The notes beneath the pieces are model-generated. The model did no database searches, was not told the origin of the DNA, and saw nothing but the letters and a program-made list of their open reading frames with translations. Of a stretch of 64,000 nucleotides of DNA, positions 44,627 through 54,036 are shown one piece after another. Both the position numbers and the translations under genes were made by a program. Position 1 is the stretch's first letter. Each line of letters starts with the position of its first letter. Location: the NCBI GenBank assembly GCA_039636785.1, contig CP144169.1:2418001-2482000 (forward strand), in the 5' to 3' direction. This DNA is from Micrococcaceae bacterium Sec5.7. GTDB lineage: Bacteria > Actinomycetota > Actinomycetes > Actinomycetales > Micrococcaceae.

Positions 44627-45733
44627 TTACACAAGCGCCGAGGCACTCATGAAGCGCAGCGGAGCCTCCGGATGCAGAGCGAGGGAAAGACTGCGAGGCA
44701 CCCACGTCTGCGGGCTCCTGAACTGGCGCCGCGACTTTGCCAGCCCACTCATCACAACGGGATCCGGCTCCTGTCGGGCCACGGCGTCGAGCAATCGTCG
44801 ATCGGCCAACGAAAGGGGACGCGCTGCGCGTGGTGCCCTGAACAGAAGCTGCTGCAGGGCAAATGCCATCCCGGCGGCGTCGGTGGCGTTCCACGTTCCG
44901 GCTTCTGCACGCAGCATGACGTGCCCGAACACGTGAACGCGGATGACCTTCGTGACGATCGCCTCACGTGCCTCCGGGTTCAGACCTGCGAACCACTCTG
45001 ACGCCACGAGGTCGGTGGCGAACGCCATATCCTCCGTCACTGGACGCCGGGTGTGGGTGACCCGCTCCACGGCGTCGGCATGGACCAAATAGCGTGGCAG
45101 TCCGCGGCCGTAACTGATCCTTGCGCCGGAAAACCACAGTCTCGCTGAAAAGGATTGGTCTTCTCCCGTGGCGTAGCGGGTCGGAAAGTCCAGCCCGAGC
45201 TGGCGGACCAGTGACAGGCGAAGGAGTCCCAGTGGTGCGGTGCGGTAGGTCAGGCGGTCGGCGACCGGATCCAGCCCGGCACAGCGGATGCGCCGGACCA
45301 CCGGAGTATGGATTGAGCCACCCCCTGCGTGGCCCATGGGCGCTATCAGCACATCGGCGCCGTCCCGTTCGGCGGCCTCCACCCAGCGGACCAGCGCGCC
45401 CGGCTCCACCGAATCGTCGCTGCCCATGATCGCGACCCATGTGCCCGTGGCCTCAGCGATGCCGTGGTTGAAGGGACCAGCTGGACTCTTAATCCCGTCC
45501 ACGTAGTGCAGGAACCGTACGAGGTGCCGGTGCTCGGGGGCCACTCGCTCACGGATCGGGTCCACATCGGTGTTGTGGCAAACAACATTAATCCTCAGAC
45601 GTCGCGGCGACCCGGGATCAGTGGGCAACCCGCCGTGAACCACTGACGCCACCGCCCGCCCCACTGGTCTGTCCGGCGTATGCACAGCGATCACCAGATC
45701 GAGCAATACAGAGTCCTGAATAACGTTGTCCAC
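44627..45733 (-). CDS. GT2 glycosyltransferase, divergent paralogue 1
   Basis: 368 residues. GT-A domain with LDLVIAVHTPDRPVGRAVAS at the start, VVCHNTD near 50, DGIKSPAGPFNHGIAEATG near 80 and the metal motif GSDDS near 104. The last 120 residues are helical. It is homologous to the gene divergently placed at 45,787 (both have CHN-D, DG-KSPAGP-N and DD-EPG). Starts 53 bp from that gene. Confidence 0.9.
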   Translation of the reverse strand: MDNVIQDSVLLDLVIAVHTPDRPVGRAVASVVHGGLPTDPGSPRRLRINVVCHNTDVDPIRERVAPEHRHLVRFLHYVDGIKSPAGPFNHGIAEATGTWVAIMGSDDSVEPGALVRWVEAAERDGADVLIAPMGHAGGGSIHTPVVRRIRCAGLDPVADRLTYRTAPLGLLRLSLVRQLGLDFPTRYATGEDQSFSARLWFSGARISYGRGLPRYLVHADAVERVTHTRRPVTEDMAFATDLVASEWFAGLNPEAREAIVTKVIRVHVFGHVMLRAEAGTWNATDAAGMAFALQQLLFRAPRAARPLSLADRRLLDAVARQEPDPVVMSGLAKSRRQFRSPQTWVPRSLSLALHPEAPLRFMSASALV

Positions 45734-45786
45734 CCAGTAAGGTTATCGCGGGCCCACGAGAAACCCGGCTGAGGAGCACCCACCCC

Positions 45787-46917
45787 ATGAGCCAGAGCAT
45801 CGAAGTAGTCATCCCCGTCCATGACCCGGAGCGGCCCATCGAGCGCGGCATCCGTTCCGTCATCGACCAGCTGCCCGAACTTTCCGTCCTTGGGGTGAGT
45901 CTCCGCGTTACCGTTGTGTGCCACAACATGGACACAGCCGATCTTCTCGTTGCCGAACTTTCCGGGCACGAGGCTGTCAGCTGGCTGACTTTCACAGACG
46001 GCGTAAAGTCCCCGGCTGGCCCCCGGAATTTTGCCCTGGCGCGGAGCAGCGCCACATACCTGAGCTTCCTCGATTCGGACGACTTCCTTGAGCCCGGTTC
46101 GCTGGCTGCATGGTGGAAGGTTGCACAAGAAAACAATGCCGCCGCGGTTATCGCACCGCTGCGCACGCCGGAAGGATTCATCCTGCCCTCCCCGCGTATC
46201 CGTCCATCCAAACCTGCAGTCCTCGACGCCGTGCGGGACGGCCTGGCCTACCGCAGTGTCCCCTATGGCCTGCTGCGGCGCGAGTCCCTACTGAAGATAG
46301 GCTACCGGTATGCCGAGGGTGTGCCGACGGGCGAGGACATCGAGCCCACGCTGAAGCTGTGGTTCCGTTCCGGGGCCGTCTGCTACCCGTACGGGGCGCC
46401 CGCGTATCACCAGACCGATGATTCCGGCGCTGCCCGCGTCACGAGCTCGATCAGGCCCCTGCAGGAGGAATTCCAGTGGCTTGACCGCCTGATGAAGTCC
46501 GAATGGCTGCTGCAGGCAACGCAGATCGAGCGCCGCAGCATTGCACTGAAGATCCTTCGCGTCCACGGCGTCGGCGCGTTGGTTCGGCGGGCGGACGCTG
46601 CCGGTTTGCCCGGCCCGTCGTCGCTGTGGGACGAAACTGAACGCCAGCGCTGGGCCGGCCTCGCCGACAGGCTCTTCGCGTTCGCCGGCGGTTCCCTTCC
46701 TGCCCTCAGCAGGCGCGATGCCGCGCTGACGCAGGCAGCGGCGGAGGCGAGCGACGCGCGGGAGCTCGTTAGCGCCGTCGAGCGTCATCAGAAGTCAGGA
46801 AGGCCGGGCGAGCTATTGACCGACAAGCCGTTCTCGGTGCTGGCTCGCGATTCCGTGCTGAGGCACTATCTCAATGAGCGGCGACGCATGAAGGCTGGCG
46901 TCTTCGCTGGCCACTAG
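45787..46917 (+). CDS. GT2 glycosyltransferase, divergent paralogue 2
   Basis: 376 residues. IEVVIPVHDPERPIERGIRSV, VVCHNMDTAD, DGVKSPAGPRNFALARSSA and LDSDDFLEPGSL show the same GT-A core as the gene on the other strand. A His-rich or helical C-terminal domain (about 230-376) follows. It probably extends or branches the same glycan. Confidence 0.9.
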   Translation: MSQSIEVVIPVHDPERPIERGIRSVIDQLPELSVLGVSLRVTVVCHNMDTADLLVAELSGHEAVSWLTFTDGVKSPAGPRNFALARSSATYLSFLDSDDFLEPGSLAAWWKVAQENNAAAVIAPLRTPEGFILPSPRIRPSKPAVLDAVRDGLAYRSVPYGLLRRESLLKIGYRYAEGVPTGEDIEPTLKLWFRSGAVCYPYGAPAYHQTDDSGAARVTSSIRPLQEEFQWLDRLMKSEWLLQATQIERRSIALKILRVHGVGALVRRADAAGLPGPSSLWDETERQRWAGLADRLFAFAGGSLPALSRRDAALTQAAAEASDARELVSAVERHQKSGRPGELLTDKPFSVLARDSVLRHYLNERRRMKAGVFAGH

Positions 46918-47036
46918 GCATTCGGTGCCGCCATCCCCGAAGCAAGTCCGGACTGCTGCCGGCGGCCCTGCTGCGACGGTCCTGGCCCGTTTGATTGCTA
47001 GACTCAGGGCGACGTTTCGGACGAGCAGGAGCATTC

Positions 47037-49037
47037 ATGGACTGGTGGCACGCGTTGCCCGCTATTGCCCTCGCAGCAGGATTACTGTTCTTCCCGGGGC
47101 TGATTCTTGGCCGGGCGCTGGGTGCCAAAGGCTTCGCTTCGGCGGCAGTAGCTCCCCTGGTTTCCTGCGGGCTGATAGGTGTGGCCGGTGTCGCAGGTGG
47201 AGCCCTTGGGCTGGCCTGGGGCATCTGGCTCTATGCAGGAGTCACGGTCCTCTGCGCCGGTCTGGCCATGCTCCTCCGCCGCCTGCGCCACGGAAAGGTC
47301 ACTCCTGTCCTTCCTTCTTCCGTCCCGGGCACAGTTCAGTGGGTCTCCATCCTGGCGGGGCTTGTGGCCGGCGCCGTCCTGATAGCCACGCGCCTGCTTC
47401 CAGCCATGGGCAAGCCCGGAAATTTTGCCCAGGTGTATGACAATGTCTTTCACCTGAATGCGATCCGTTACATTCTGGAGAGCGGAAACGCGTCCACGCT
47501 CACCTTGGGCCGCATGTTGAATCCTGAGGCCGGGATAGCCATCTACCCCTCCGTCTGGCACTCGTTGGCAGCTCTCGTCTCGCAGCTGGCCCATCAGGAT
47601 GTGTTCGTCAGTGAAAGCGCAGTGATCGTTGCTGTCAGCGCCATCCTGTGGCCCTTCGGCTGCATCATGCTCGTTCGGGGCATTCTGGGACCCCGTGTAT
47701 TGCCGGTGGTGTTTGCCGGTGTGCTGAGCGGCGGATTTTGGATCTTTCCGTTCCAGCTGCTGCAGTGGGGGCCGCTCTACCCCAACGCGCTTGCCTTTTG
47801 TCTCCTGCCGCTGGCGCTTCTCGTACTGGTCGGTTTGTTCAATGCCGGCCGTGAACGCTTTATGGACCATCTGACGCTGGCAGTCGTTCTGCTCATCGGC
47901 GTCGCCGCACTCTTTCTGACCCAGCCAAACGGCGCATCCGCACTGTTGGCATTTTCCGTGCCACTCATTGCAGCGGCCTGGTTCCGGCAGATAGGCAATC
48001 GGATCCACGCCAAGGCAGGGTTCCGCAGTTTCGTGCCGGTGGTGCTCTGGGGGCTGGGTGCGGCCGCGGCTTTCTTCGTTGTCTGGAACGCCCTCCTGCT
48101 GGATTTCGATGCCTGGAAACCCAGCCGCACGCTGTCGCAGGCTGCGACTGATGTTGCGGTGGGAAGTGTCCTTGGCGGGGGCACCACACTGGTCGCAGCA
48201 GTCGCTGCGCTGCTCGGCATCCTGACGATTGTGCTTCGGCGGCGGGGAGGATGGATGATCGCCTGCGCGGCGATCGCGGGTGCCCTCTACGTCATCGCCG
48301 TTTTTATGTACCAGGGGCGGTTCCGCAGCTTCACCATCGGCAGCTGGTATCAGGACCCCTACCGGCTCGCTGCCCTGGTACCGCTGTTCACGTTGGTTCT
48401 GGCGTGCGTCGGTGCCGACGGGCTGGTGTCGGCAGTTGAGCGCCTGCGGCAGCGAATAGGATCCTCGGCCAAACCGGGACTGCCAGCATTCAGGGGTTCC
48501 TTGACCGTCTATGGCTCAGTGGCAGCAATAGTTTGCGCATCCTTACTCTCGCCCTTGGTGGCGATGGTCCAGGGGCCCGGGCTTGCCGCCGTCTCCGCAA
48601 AAATCCGGCTATCCTATTCGTTCGTACCGGGCTGGGTCGTCTCCAACGACGAGTTTGCGCTGATGTCACGACTGGACGACGCTGTCCCCAGCGATGCCGT
48701 GATCGGCGTAAATCCATTCAACGGCGGTTCCCTGGCCTACGCCATTTCCGGTCGCCGGGTGACGCAGTACCACCTCACTCCTGGACCCGGCGCCGACCTG
48801 AAGATCATTGCCAAGGGTCTGTTGAGTGCGGACAAGGGCTCGGAAGTCTGCCGGCTGGCCAATGACGAACACATCACCTACATTCTGGACTTCAACAGCT
48901 TCTACATGCTCAACTGGGTCGAGGCCCGCGCGTACCCTGCGTTCGTTAATGTCGCCGCATCCCCGGGCGCACACGTAAGACTTGTGGATCAACAGGGGGC
49001 GGCCAAGCTTTACAAGGTCACCGGCTGCATCGGATAG
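47037..49037 (+). CDS. large multi-span membrane protein (DUF6541, GT-C-like)
   Basis: 666 residues from ATG 47037 after AGGAG; the frame opens 42 bp earlier. About 12-13 hydrophobic helices fill residues 1-500, then a soluble C-terminal part. VYDNVFHLNAIRYILESG near 135 lies in the first outer loop with an Asp and His, as in GT-C glycosyltransferases that use polyprenyl donors. DUF6541 is common in actinobacterial glycan loci. Its partner could be the DPM1-like GT2. Function inferred. Confidence 0.85.
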   Translation: MDWWHALPAIALAAGLLFFPGLILGRALGAKGFASAAVAPLVSCGLIGVAGVAGGALGLAWGIWLYAGVTVLCAGLAMLLRRLRHGKVTPVLPSSVPGTVQWVSILAGLVAGAVLIATRLLPAMGKPGNFAQVYDNVFHLNAIRYILESGNASTLTLGRMLNPEAGIAIYPSVWHSLAALVSQLAHQDVFVSESAVIVAVSAILWPFGCIMLVRGILGPRVLPVVFAGVLSGGFWIFPFQLLQWGPLYPNALAFCLLPLALLVLVGLFNAGRERFMDHLTLAVVLLIGVAALFLTQPNGASALLAFSVPLIAAAWFRQIGNRIHAKAGFRSFVPVVLWGLGAAAAFFVVWNALLLDFDAWKPSRTLSQAATDVAVGSVLGGGTTLVAAVAALLGILTIVLRRRGGWMIACAAIAGALYVIAVFMYQGRFRSFTIGSWYQDPYRLAALVPLFTLVLACVGADGLVSAVERLRQRIGSSAKPGLPAFRGSLTVYGSVAAIVCASLLSPLVAMVQGPGLAAVSAKIRLSYSFVPGWVVSNDEFALMSRLDDAVPSDAVIGVNPFNGGSLAYAISGRRVTQYHLTPGPGADLKIIAKGLLSADKGSEVCRLANDEHITYILDFNSFYMLNWVEARAYPAFVNVAASPGAHVRLVDQQGAAKLYKVTGCIG

Positions 49038-49080
49038 AGCCTTGCGCGGAGATCATTGCACTTCCATCTAAGCTAGAACC

Positions 49081-50145
49081 ATGCGTATTCTCAGCGTCGT
49101 TGGCGCCCGTCCCCAGTTTGTGAAGCTCGCACCCGTCGCTGCCGCCATGGCCGGCCGGGCTGAGCATGTAATTGCCCACACAGGCCAGCACTATGACGAG
49201 CTCATGAGTGATGTTTTCTTCCGGGATCTTGGGATCCCTGCCCCGGATTTCAACCTTGGCGTTGGCTCAGGCAAGCACGGCGCCCAGACTGCAACCATGC
49301 TGACCGGCCTTGAAAGCATCATCGAAAAAGCAGCCCCGGACTGTGTGCTCGTATACGGAGACACCAACTCCACCTTGGCAGCGGCGATCGCGGCGGTGAA
49401 AATGCACATCCCCCTGGCCCATCTGGAGGCGGGCCTCCGTTCCTTTAACCGCCGGATGCCGGAAGAACACAACAGGGTTCTGACGGACCACTGTGCGGAC
49501 CTGTTGCTGGCGCCGACGCTGGTTGCGGTGGACCACCTGGCTACAGAAGGGCTGGCATCCAAAACGGTAATGGTGGGCGATGTCATGACAGACGTCCTGT
49601 TCCAGGTCCGCGACAAGCTCTCAGCAGCCAAACACAGGATCCCCTTCGATCTAGCCCCCCGCGGATACTACGTCAGCACCATCCATCGGCCGGACAACAC
49701 GGATTCGGTCGAAAGGCTCACGGAAATTGTCAATACCCTCGCGGGTCTGAACAAGCCTGTTGTCCTGCTGGCACACCCGCGACTGGTAAATCTGGCAGCC
49801 CAGCATGGTCTTGTGCTGGAGCAGGGGGCCATCAAAGTCGCGTCGCCACTGGCCTATCCCGAGCTCATCCACCTGGTCATGAACAGCGCCGGTGTCATTA
49901 CTGATTCCGGAGGGCTGCAGAAAGAGGCGTTCCTCCTCAGAGTCCCCTGCACCACTATCCGTCCCGAAACAGAGTGGGTCGAAACCGTAGATCTGGGCTG
50001 GAATGTCCTGGTCAGCGATGATCTTTCACTCCTGGCTCCAACGGTGCAGCGGAGCGCTCCGGAACCGACCGACGCTGCACCCTACGGGAACGGCCAGGCA
50101 GCCCATCGGACGGTCGACGCCATACTTGAGGCGTTCGGAGGTTAG
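49081..50145 (+). CDS. wecB: UDP-N-acetylglucosamine 2-epimerase family (WecB/WbpI)
   Basis: 354 residues. Family motifs: GARPQFVKLAPVAAAM near 6-21, GDTNSTLAA near 96, HLEAGLRSFNRRMPEEHNR near 115-133, TIHRPDN near 201, and the donor block DSGGLQKEA near 277. WecB makes UDP-ManNAc; WbpI/WlbD epimerise UDP-GlcNAc3NAcA to the manno form. Since the other four enzymes of that route lie directly downstream on the other strand, WbpI-type function is at least as likely. The 3' end overlaps the convergent glycosyltransferase by 4 bp. Confidence 0.93.
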   Translation: MRILSVVGARPQFVKLAPVAAAMAGRAEHVIAHTGQHYDELMSDVFFRDLGIPAPDFNLGVGSGKHGAQTATMLTGLESIIEKAAPDCVLVYGDTNSTLAAAIAAVKMHIPLAHLEAGLRSFNRRMPEEHNRVLTDHCADLLLAPTLVAVDHLATEGLASKTVMVGDVMTDVLFQVRDKLSAAKHRIPFDLAPRGYYVSTIHRPDNTDSVERLTEIVNTLAGLNKPVVLLAHPRLVNLAAQHGLVLEQGAIKVASPLAYPELIHLVMNSAGVITDSGGLQKEAFLLRVPCTTIRPETEWVETVDLGWNVLVSDDLSLLAPTVQRSAPEPTDAAPYGNGQAAHRTVDAILEAFGG

Positions 50146-51305
50146 GACTGACGCCCGGCGGCCGACATGACTTCCGCCGCCGCGCGCTTCCCTGACGTTG
50201 ACAGCGACGCATTCTGTTCCACCCAGGCCACGCGCGCAGCCCGGCCAGAGTCATCTGATTCCAGGACGGAACACATGGCACGGGCAACACTCTCCACGTT
50301 GTAGGGTGCAGATTCGCCCAGCCCGTTGTCTGTGACGACGGCCGCACCCTCCCCTGACCCGGCAAAGACAACGGGCGTTCCACAACCGGCGGCCGCATAG
50401 ATTTTGGTGGGCTTGGCGAAGTCGTAGCCCTGACCCGGCTTGATGCTGACCAGTGCTGCGGCTGCCCCTCGGATCCAGCGTGCCGCATCTTCCGGAGGAA
50501 TGACTCCGCCGAAGTCGACCCGTCCAGGGGTGAGGCTGTCGCCGAGCTCCCTCAAATGATGCTCATCCGAGCCCTGACCGAAGAAGCGGATGGCCGTATG
50601 CGGATGTTTCCTCAGCACCTCCGGCAACGCCCGGATAAAGATGTCGGCCCCCTGCCACTCGGACATGGTGCCGGTGTAGATGAAATAAGTTGATTGCTCC
50701 TCGGTGGCATCACCTCGGGGACCGAAAACGCCGGTATCAATGCCGTTTCCCACCACGGCAATCCGGTCGGCGGGTATGCCGAAACCCTCCACCTTTGCGC
50801 CGACCGCGTCTGAGATCGCGACGACCTTCGAGGCGCGACGCATTGCAAAGCCCTCTGCCGCCCTCATGACGCTGACGATGAATCCGGGCACGTTCGTTGC
50901 AGACAGCGCGTCAGTCCAGATGTCCGCGGCATAGTAGACGAACGGACGACGCCGCAGCGCTGAGCTCAAGGCGACTGCAACGCCGGTTGTGGGGGGAGGC
51001 TCCGAGACAACGATGTCTGCCTCGGAGAACAACAGCCGGAAGAATGCTGGAATATCGAAACTGAGGTATTGCAGGTAACCGCGGACGTTTCCACCGGCGT
51101 CGCGAAGGACAGGCCATCGGGATATCGCGTACGACGGGTTGAACGCGGCCGACCCCCTGGGCGGCCTGGTGGTCACGACGCTGACTTCAGCACCCGCCTC
51201 CATCAGTCCGATGACCAGAGCCCGCAGCCGGAACGACGCGGCCCCGACCTCCGGTGTAAACAAACGGGACGCGACAATAACCTTCAGGGGACGTGTCTTC
51301 GTCAC
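50142..51305 (-). CDS. glycosyltransferase, GT4 family
   Basis: 387 residues. GT-B motifs: VIVASRLFTPEVGAASFRLRAL near the N-terminus, IVVSEPPPTTGVAVA near 97, VGNGIDTGVFGPRGD near 185, FIYTGTMSEWQGADIFIRALP near 208 and PTKIYAAAGCGTPVVFAGSGEG near 300. The first-domain GAASFR motif is typical of WbuB/GT4 transferases of GlcNAc or FucNAc type; donor not sure. Start overlaps the upstream dehydrogenase by 4 bp, so it probably adds the diacetamido-uronic acid made by this operon. Confidence 0.9.
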   Translation of the reverse strand: MTKTRPLKVIVASRLFTPEVGAASFRLRALVIGLMEAGAEVSVVTTRPPRGSAAFNPSYAISRWPVLRDAGGNVRGYLQYLSFDIPAFFRLLFSEADIVVSEPPPTTGVAVALSSALRRRPFVYYAADIWTDALSATNVPGFIVSVMRAAEGFAMRRASKVVAISDAVGAKVEGFGIPADRIAVVGNGIDTGVFGPRGDATEEQSTYFIYTGTMSEWQGADIFIRALPEVLRKHPHTAIRFFGQGSDEHHLRELGDSLTPGRVDFGGVIPPEDAARWIRGAAAALVSIKPGQGYDFAKPTKIYAAAGCGTPVVFAGSGEGAAVVTDNGLGESAPYNVESVARAMCSVLESDDSGRAARVAWVEQNASLSTSGKRAAAEVMSAAGRQS

Positions 51306-52297
51306 GAAGTGGCTATCTTCACGATCTGCCGGTTTGCTGCCGACTCCAGGACTGCCTCTGCGACACGCAGGGTGTCCAGACCTTCCTGCATCGTCACCAC
51401 ATCACTCCGCAGCCCCAGTACGGCGTCCCGGAATGCTTCGTGCTCGGTCCGGAGCGGTTCCGGTTTCGCGATCGCCAGCCGGGTAACATTGCCTTCCGAT
51501 ACTCCACGGAATGCCGCCATGGAGGCCCATTCGGTGGCAACGGTGCCGTTCTCGAAGAACGTCAGGTCTGCCGTGATCGTGTCGGCAACGAACGCGCCCT
51601 TTTCGCCTGTGACGACCGTCAGTCGCTCCTTCATGGGAGACAGCCAGTTGACCAGGTGGTTCGTGATGACGCCATTTTCGAGCTGGCCGGTCGCAGCCAC
51701 CATGTCCTCGTGCTGGCGGCCGCTACGTGTGGTGGTACGGGCAAAAATCGACTCGAACCGGCTCTGCGCGAGCCAGGCCGTCAGGTCAATGTCATGGGTG
51801 CCCAGATCCTTGACCACTCCCACATCCGCAATCCGCGAGGGGAACGGACCCTGGCGGCGGGTGGCAATCTGATACACATCGCCCAGTTCGCCGGCCTCGA
51901 TCCGTGTCCGCAGGGACTGCAGTGCGGGGTTAAATCGCTCGATGTGACCAACGGCGCCTACAAGCCCCCTTGCAGCAAAGGCATCAACCAGCCGCTGCCC
52001 CGCTTCTGCGCTGGAGGCAATCGGTTTTTCAACAAGCGTGTGTACCCCGGCCTCGGCCAGGGCCAGCCCCACCTCTTCATGGAGACCGGTGGGCACAGCA
52101 ACGACTGCCATGTCGATGCCGGCGTCGATGAGCTCCTCCACTGAGGACAGGACCTTCAGCTGCCCGGCCACGCCATGCGGGTCGCCATAGGCGTCCGCCA
52201 CGGCCACCAGTTCAACGCCGTCGAGCTCTTTGACAACGCGGGCGTGGTGCCGGCCCATCATGCCCAGGCCGATCAGCCCGACACGGAGGTCCGCCAT
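51302..52297 (-). CDS. Gfo/Idh/MocA oxidoreductase, WlbA/WbpB-like 3-dehydrogenase
   Basis: 331 residues. NAD(P) site GLIGLGMMGRHHARVV at the start, AVPTGLHEE near 66, EKPIA near 88 and KDLGTHDIDLTAWL near 158. In the WbpB/WlbA route this family oxidises C3 of UDP-GlcNAc-uronic acid. It sits between the matching aminotransferase (upstream, one-base overlap) and a glycosyltransferase, which supports this. Confidence 0.92.
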   Translation of the reverse strand: MADLRVGLIGLGMMGRHHARVVKELDGVELVAVADAYGDPHGVAGQLKVLSSVEELIDAGIDMAVVAVPTGLHEEVGLALAEAGVHTLVEKPIASSAEAGQRLVDAFAARGLVGAVGHIERFNPALQSLRTRIEAGELGDVYQIATRRQGPFPSRIADVGVVKDLGTHDIDLTAWLAQSRFESIFARTTTRSGRQHEDMVAATGQLENGVITNHLVNWLSPMKERLTVVTGEKGAFVADTITADLTFFENGTVATEWASMAAFRGVSEGNVTRLAIAKPEPLRTEHEAFRDAVLGLRSDVVTMQEGLDTLRVAEAVLESAANRQIVKIATS

Positions 52298-53388
52298 CAG
52301 GAACCTGCCTTGACGAGGATGTTCACGGCAGTCACGATTCGTTCCAGATCGCCCTGGCTCAGGGAGGGGTGCACGGGGAGCGAAAGAACTTCCCTTGCCG
52401 CCACCTCGGTGTTCGGCAGATCGTCAGTCCGGTTGAACGAGGGAAGCCGGTGATTTGGAACCGGGTAGTAGACGCCGGATCCAATGTTGTATTCCTCGCG
52501 AAGGGCCTTGGCCAGGCCGTCACGGTCCTCAGGCACACGAATGGTGTACTGGTGATAGACGTGCACGGCGCCCTCTGCCACCCTGGGTGTTGCAACGCCG
52601 CTGAGGTTCTCGGTCAGGAACCTGGCGTTGTCCTGCCGCTGCTTGGTCCAGCCCAGGACCTTGGTCAGTTGGACGCGTCCGATCGCTGCGTGCAGATCGG
52701 TCATCCGCGCGTTGAAGCCCACGAGCTCATTCTCGTACTGCTTTTCCATGCCCTGATTACGCAGCAGGCGCAGGTTCCGTTCGACGGCGGCGTCCGGGGT
52801 CGAGACCATGCCGCCCTCCCCCGAGGTCATGTTTTTCGTCGGATACAGGCTGAACATGGCAAAGGTTCCGAACGTGCCGACCATCTGTCCGTTGATGCTG
52901 GAGCCATGGGCCTGCGCCGCATCCTCGTAGAGATCCAGCCCCTTGTCTGCGGCCAGCTTTGTGAAACCTGCAGCATTGAACGGATGCCCGTAGAGGTGGA
53001 CAGGCATGACGCCTTTGGTCTTGTCCGTGACCAGCGACGCCACGTGCTCAACATCAAGGGTGTAGTGGTCAAGCTCGATGTCGGCGAATACCGGCGTTGC
53101 GCCTGTCAGGGCAACGGAATTTCCGGTTGCAGCGAAGGTGAAGGACGGGACGATAACCTCATCGCCCGGCCCCACTCCGGCGGCGAGCAACCCAAGATGA
53201 AGCCCTGATGTCCCGGAGTTGACGGCCACCGATGCCCGGCCATCGAGAAGTACCTCAGAGAATTCCCTTTCGAAAGCAGCTACCTCCCGGCCCTGGGCCA
53301 GCATTCCGCTGGCAAGGACCGCGTCTACGGCTGCGCGCTCCTCGTCTCCGATAATCGGCCTGGCTGCGGGGATAAAGTCCTGGTTCAT
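52297..53388 (-). CDS. DegT/DnrJ/EryC1 aminotransferase, WlbC/WbpE-like
   Basis: 363 residues. SGTSGLHLGLLAAGVGPGDEV near 58-78, ALTGATPVFADIELD near 94, EDAAQAHGS near 155, and the PLP Lys in YPTKNMTSGEGGM near 180-192. The fold makes amino sugars from keto sugars; in the WbpE/WlbC role it aminates C3 of UDP-3-keto-GlcNAcA with glutamate. Overlaps the acetyltransferase gene by 4 bp upstream. Confidence 0.94.
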   Translation of the reverse strand: MNQDFIPAARPIIGDEERAAVDAVLASGMLAQGREVAAFEREFSEVLLDGRASVAVNSGTSGLHLGLLAAGVGPGDEVIVPSFTFAATGNSVALTGATPVFADIELDHYTLDVEHVASLVTDKTKGVMPVHLYGHPFNAAGFTKLAADKGLDLYEDAAQAHGSSINGQMVGTFGTFAMFSLYPTKNMTSGEGGMVSTPDAAVERNLRLLRNQGMEKQYENELVGFNARMTDLHAAIGRVQLTKVLGWTKQRQDNARFLTENLSGVATPRVAEGAVHVYHQYTIRVPEDRDGLAKALREEYNIGSGVYYPVPNHRLPSFNRTDDLPNTEVAAREVLSLPVHPSLSQGDLERIVTAVNILVKAGS

Positions 53389-53981
53389 GCGTGGTCCTCT
53401 GCCTCTTTCAGGGAAATTCCATCTTCAACATATTTGGCGCCCGTGGCCGGACATACCCAGTACTTGCCTTCCTCGCGGAGTGGCTCACCGGCCTTGCCGA
53501 CCCAGCCGAGACGGCGGGCAGGAACACCTGCCACCAAGGCAAACGCCGGAACGTCCTTCGTGACCACGGCGCCTGCGGCGATGGTTGCCCACCGTCCGAT
53601 CGTCAATGGTGCCACGCAAACAGCCCGGGCGCCGATCGACGCACCATCCTCGATGGTTACACCCACGGGCGTCCAGTCATGGGAACTTTTCAGCGAGCCG
53701 TCGGGGCTTACCGACCGTGGATAGGTGTCGTTCGTCAACACGACTGCGGGTCCGATAAACACACCCTTGCCCAGTCGCGCCGGCTCGTACACCAGCGCGT
53801 AGTTCTGGATCTTCGTGTTGTCACCGATCTGTACACCGGTCCCGATGTAGGCGCCACGGCCCACGATGCAGTTCCGGCCGATATTCGCATCTTCACGGAC
53901 TTGCGCGAGGTGCCAGACTTTTGTGCCCTCGCCGAGGACTGCCTGGTCCGAAACGTCGGCGCTTGGTGCAACGCTGCTCAT
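53385..53981 (-). CDS. hexapeptide-repeat acetyltransferase, WlbB/WbpD-like
   Basis: 198 residues built of left-handed beta-helix repeats (VLGEGTKVWHLAQVREDANIG, IGRNCIVGRGAYIGTGVQIG, IGARAVCVAPLTIGRWATIG-like). AAGAVVTKDVPAFALVAGVPARRLG ends the helix. It probably acetylates the 3-amino group, giving UDP-GlcNAc3NAcA. A short zinc-like tail (WVCPATGAKYVEDG) follows. Confidence 0.91.
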   Translation of the reverse strand: MSSVAPSADVSDQAVLGEGTKVWHLAQVREDANIGRNCIVGRGAYIGTGVQIGDNTKIQNYALVYEPARLGKGVFIGPAVVLTNDTYPRSVSPDGSLKSSHDWTPVGVTIEDGASIGARAVCVAPLTIGRWATIAAGAVVTKDVPAFALVAGVPARRLGWVGKAGEPLREEGKYWVCPATGAKYVEDGISLKEAEDHA

Positions 53982-54036
53982 TTTGTTTCTCCTGTCAGGA
54001 AATGCTGCTGGACTCTCGCAGGAAGGCGAGGAGGCA

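Noticed and set aside
47082..48008. 308-codon minus-strand frame inside the DUF6541 gene
   Set aside because: Gln/His-rich shadow of a membrane protein gene, no start signal.
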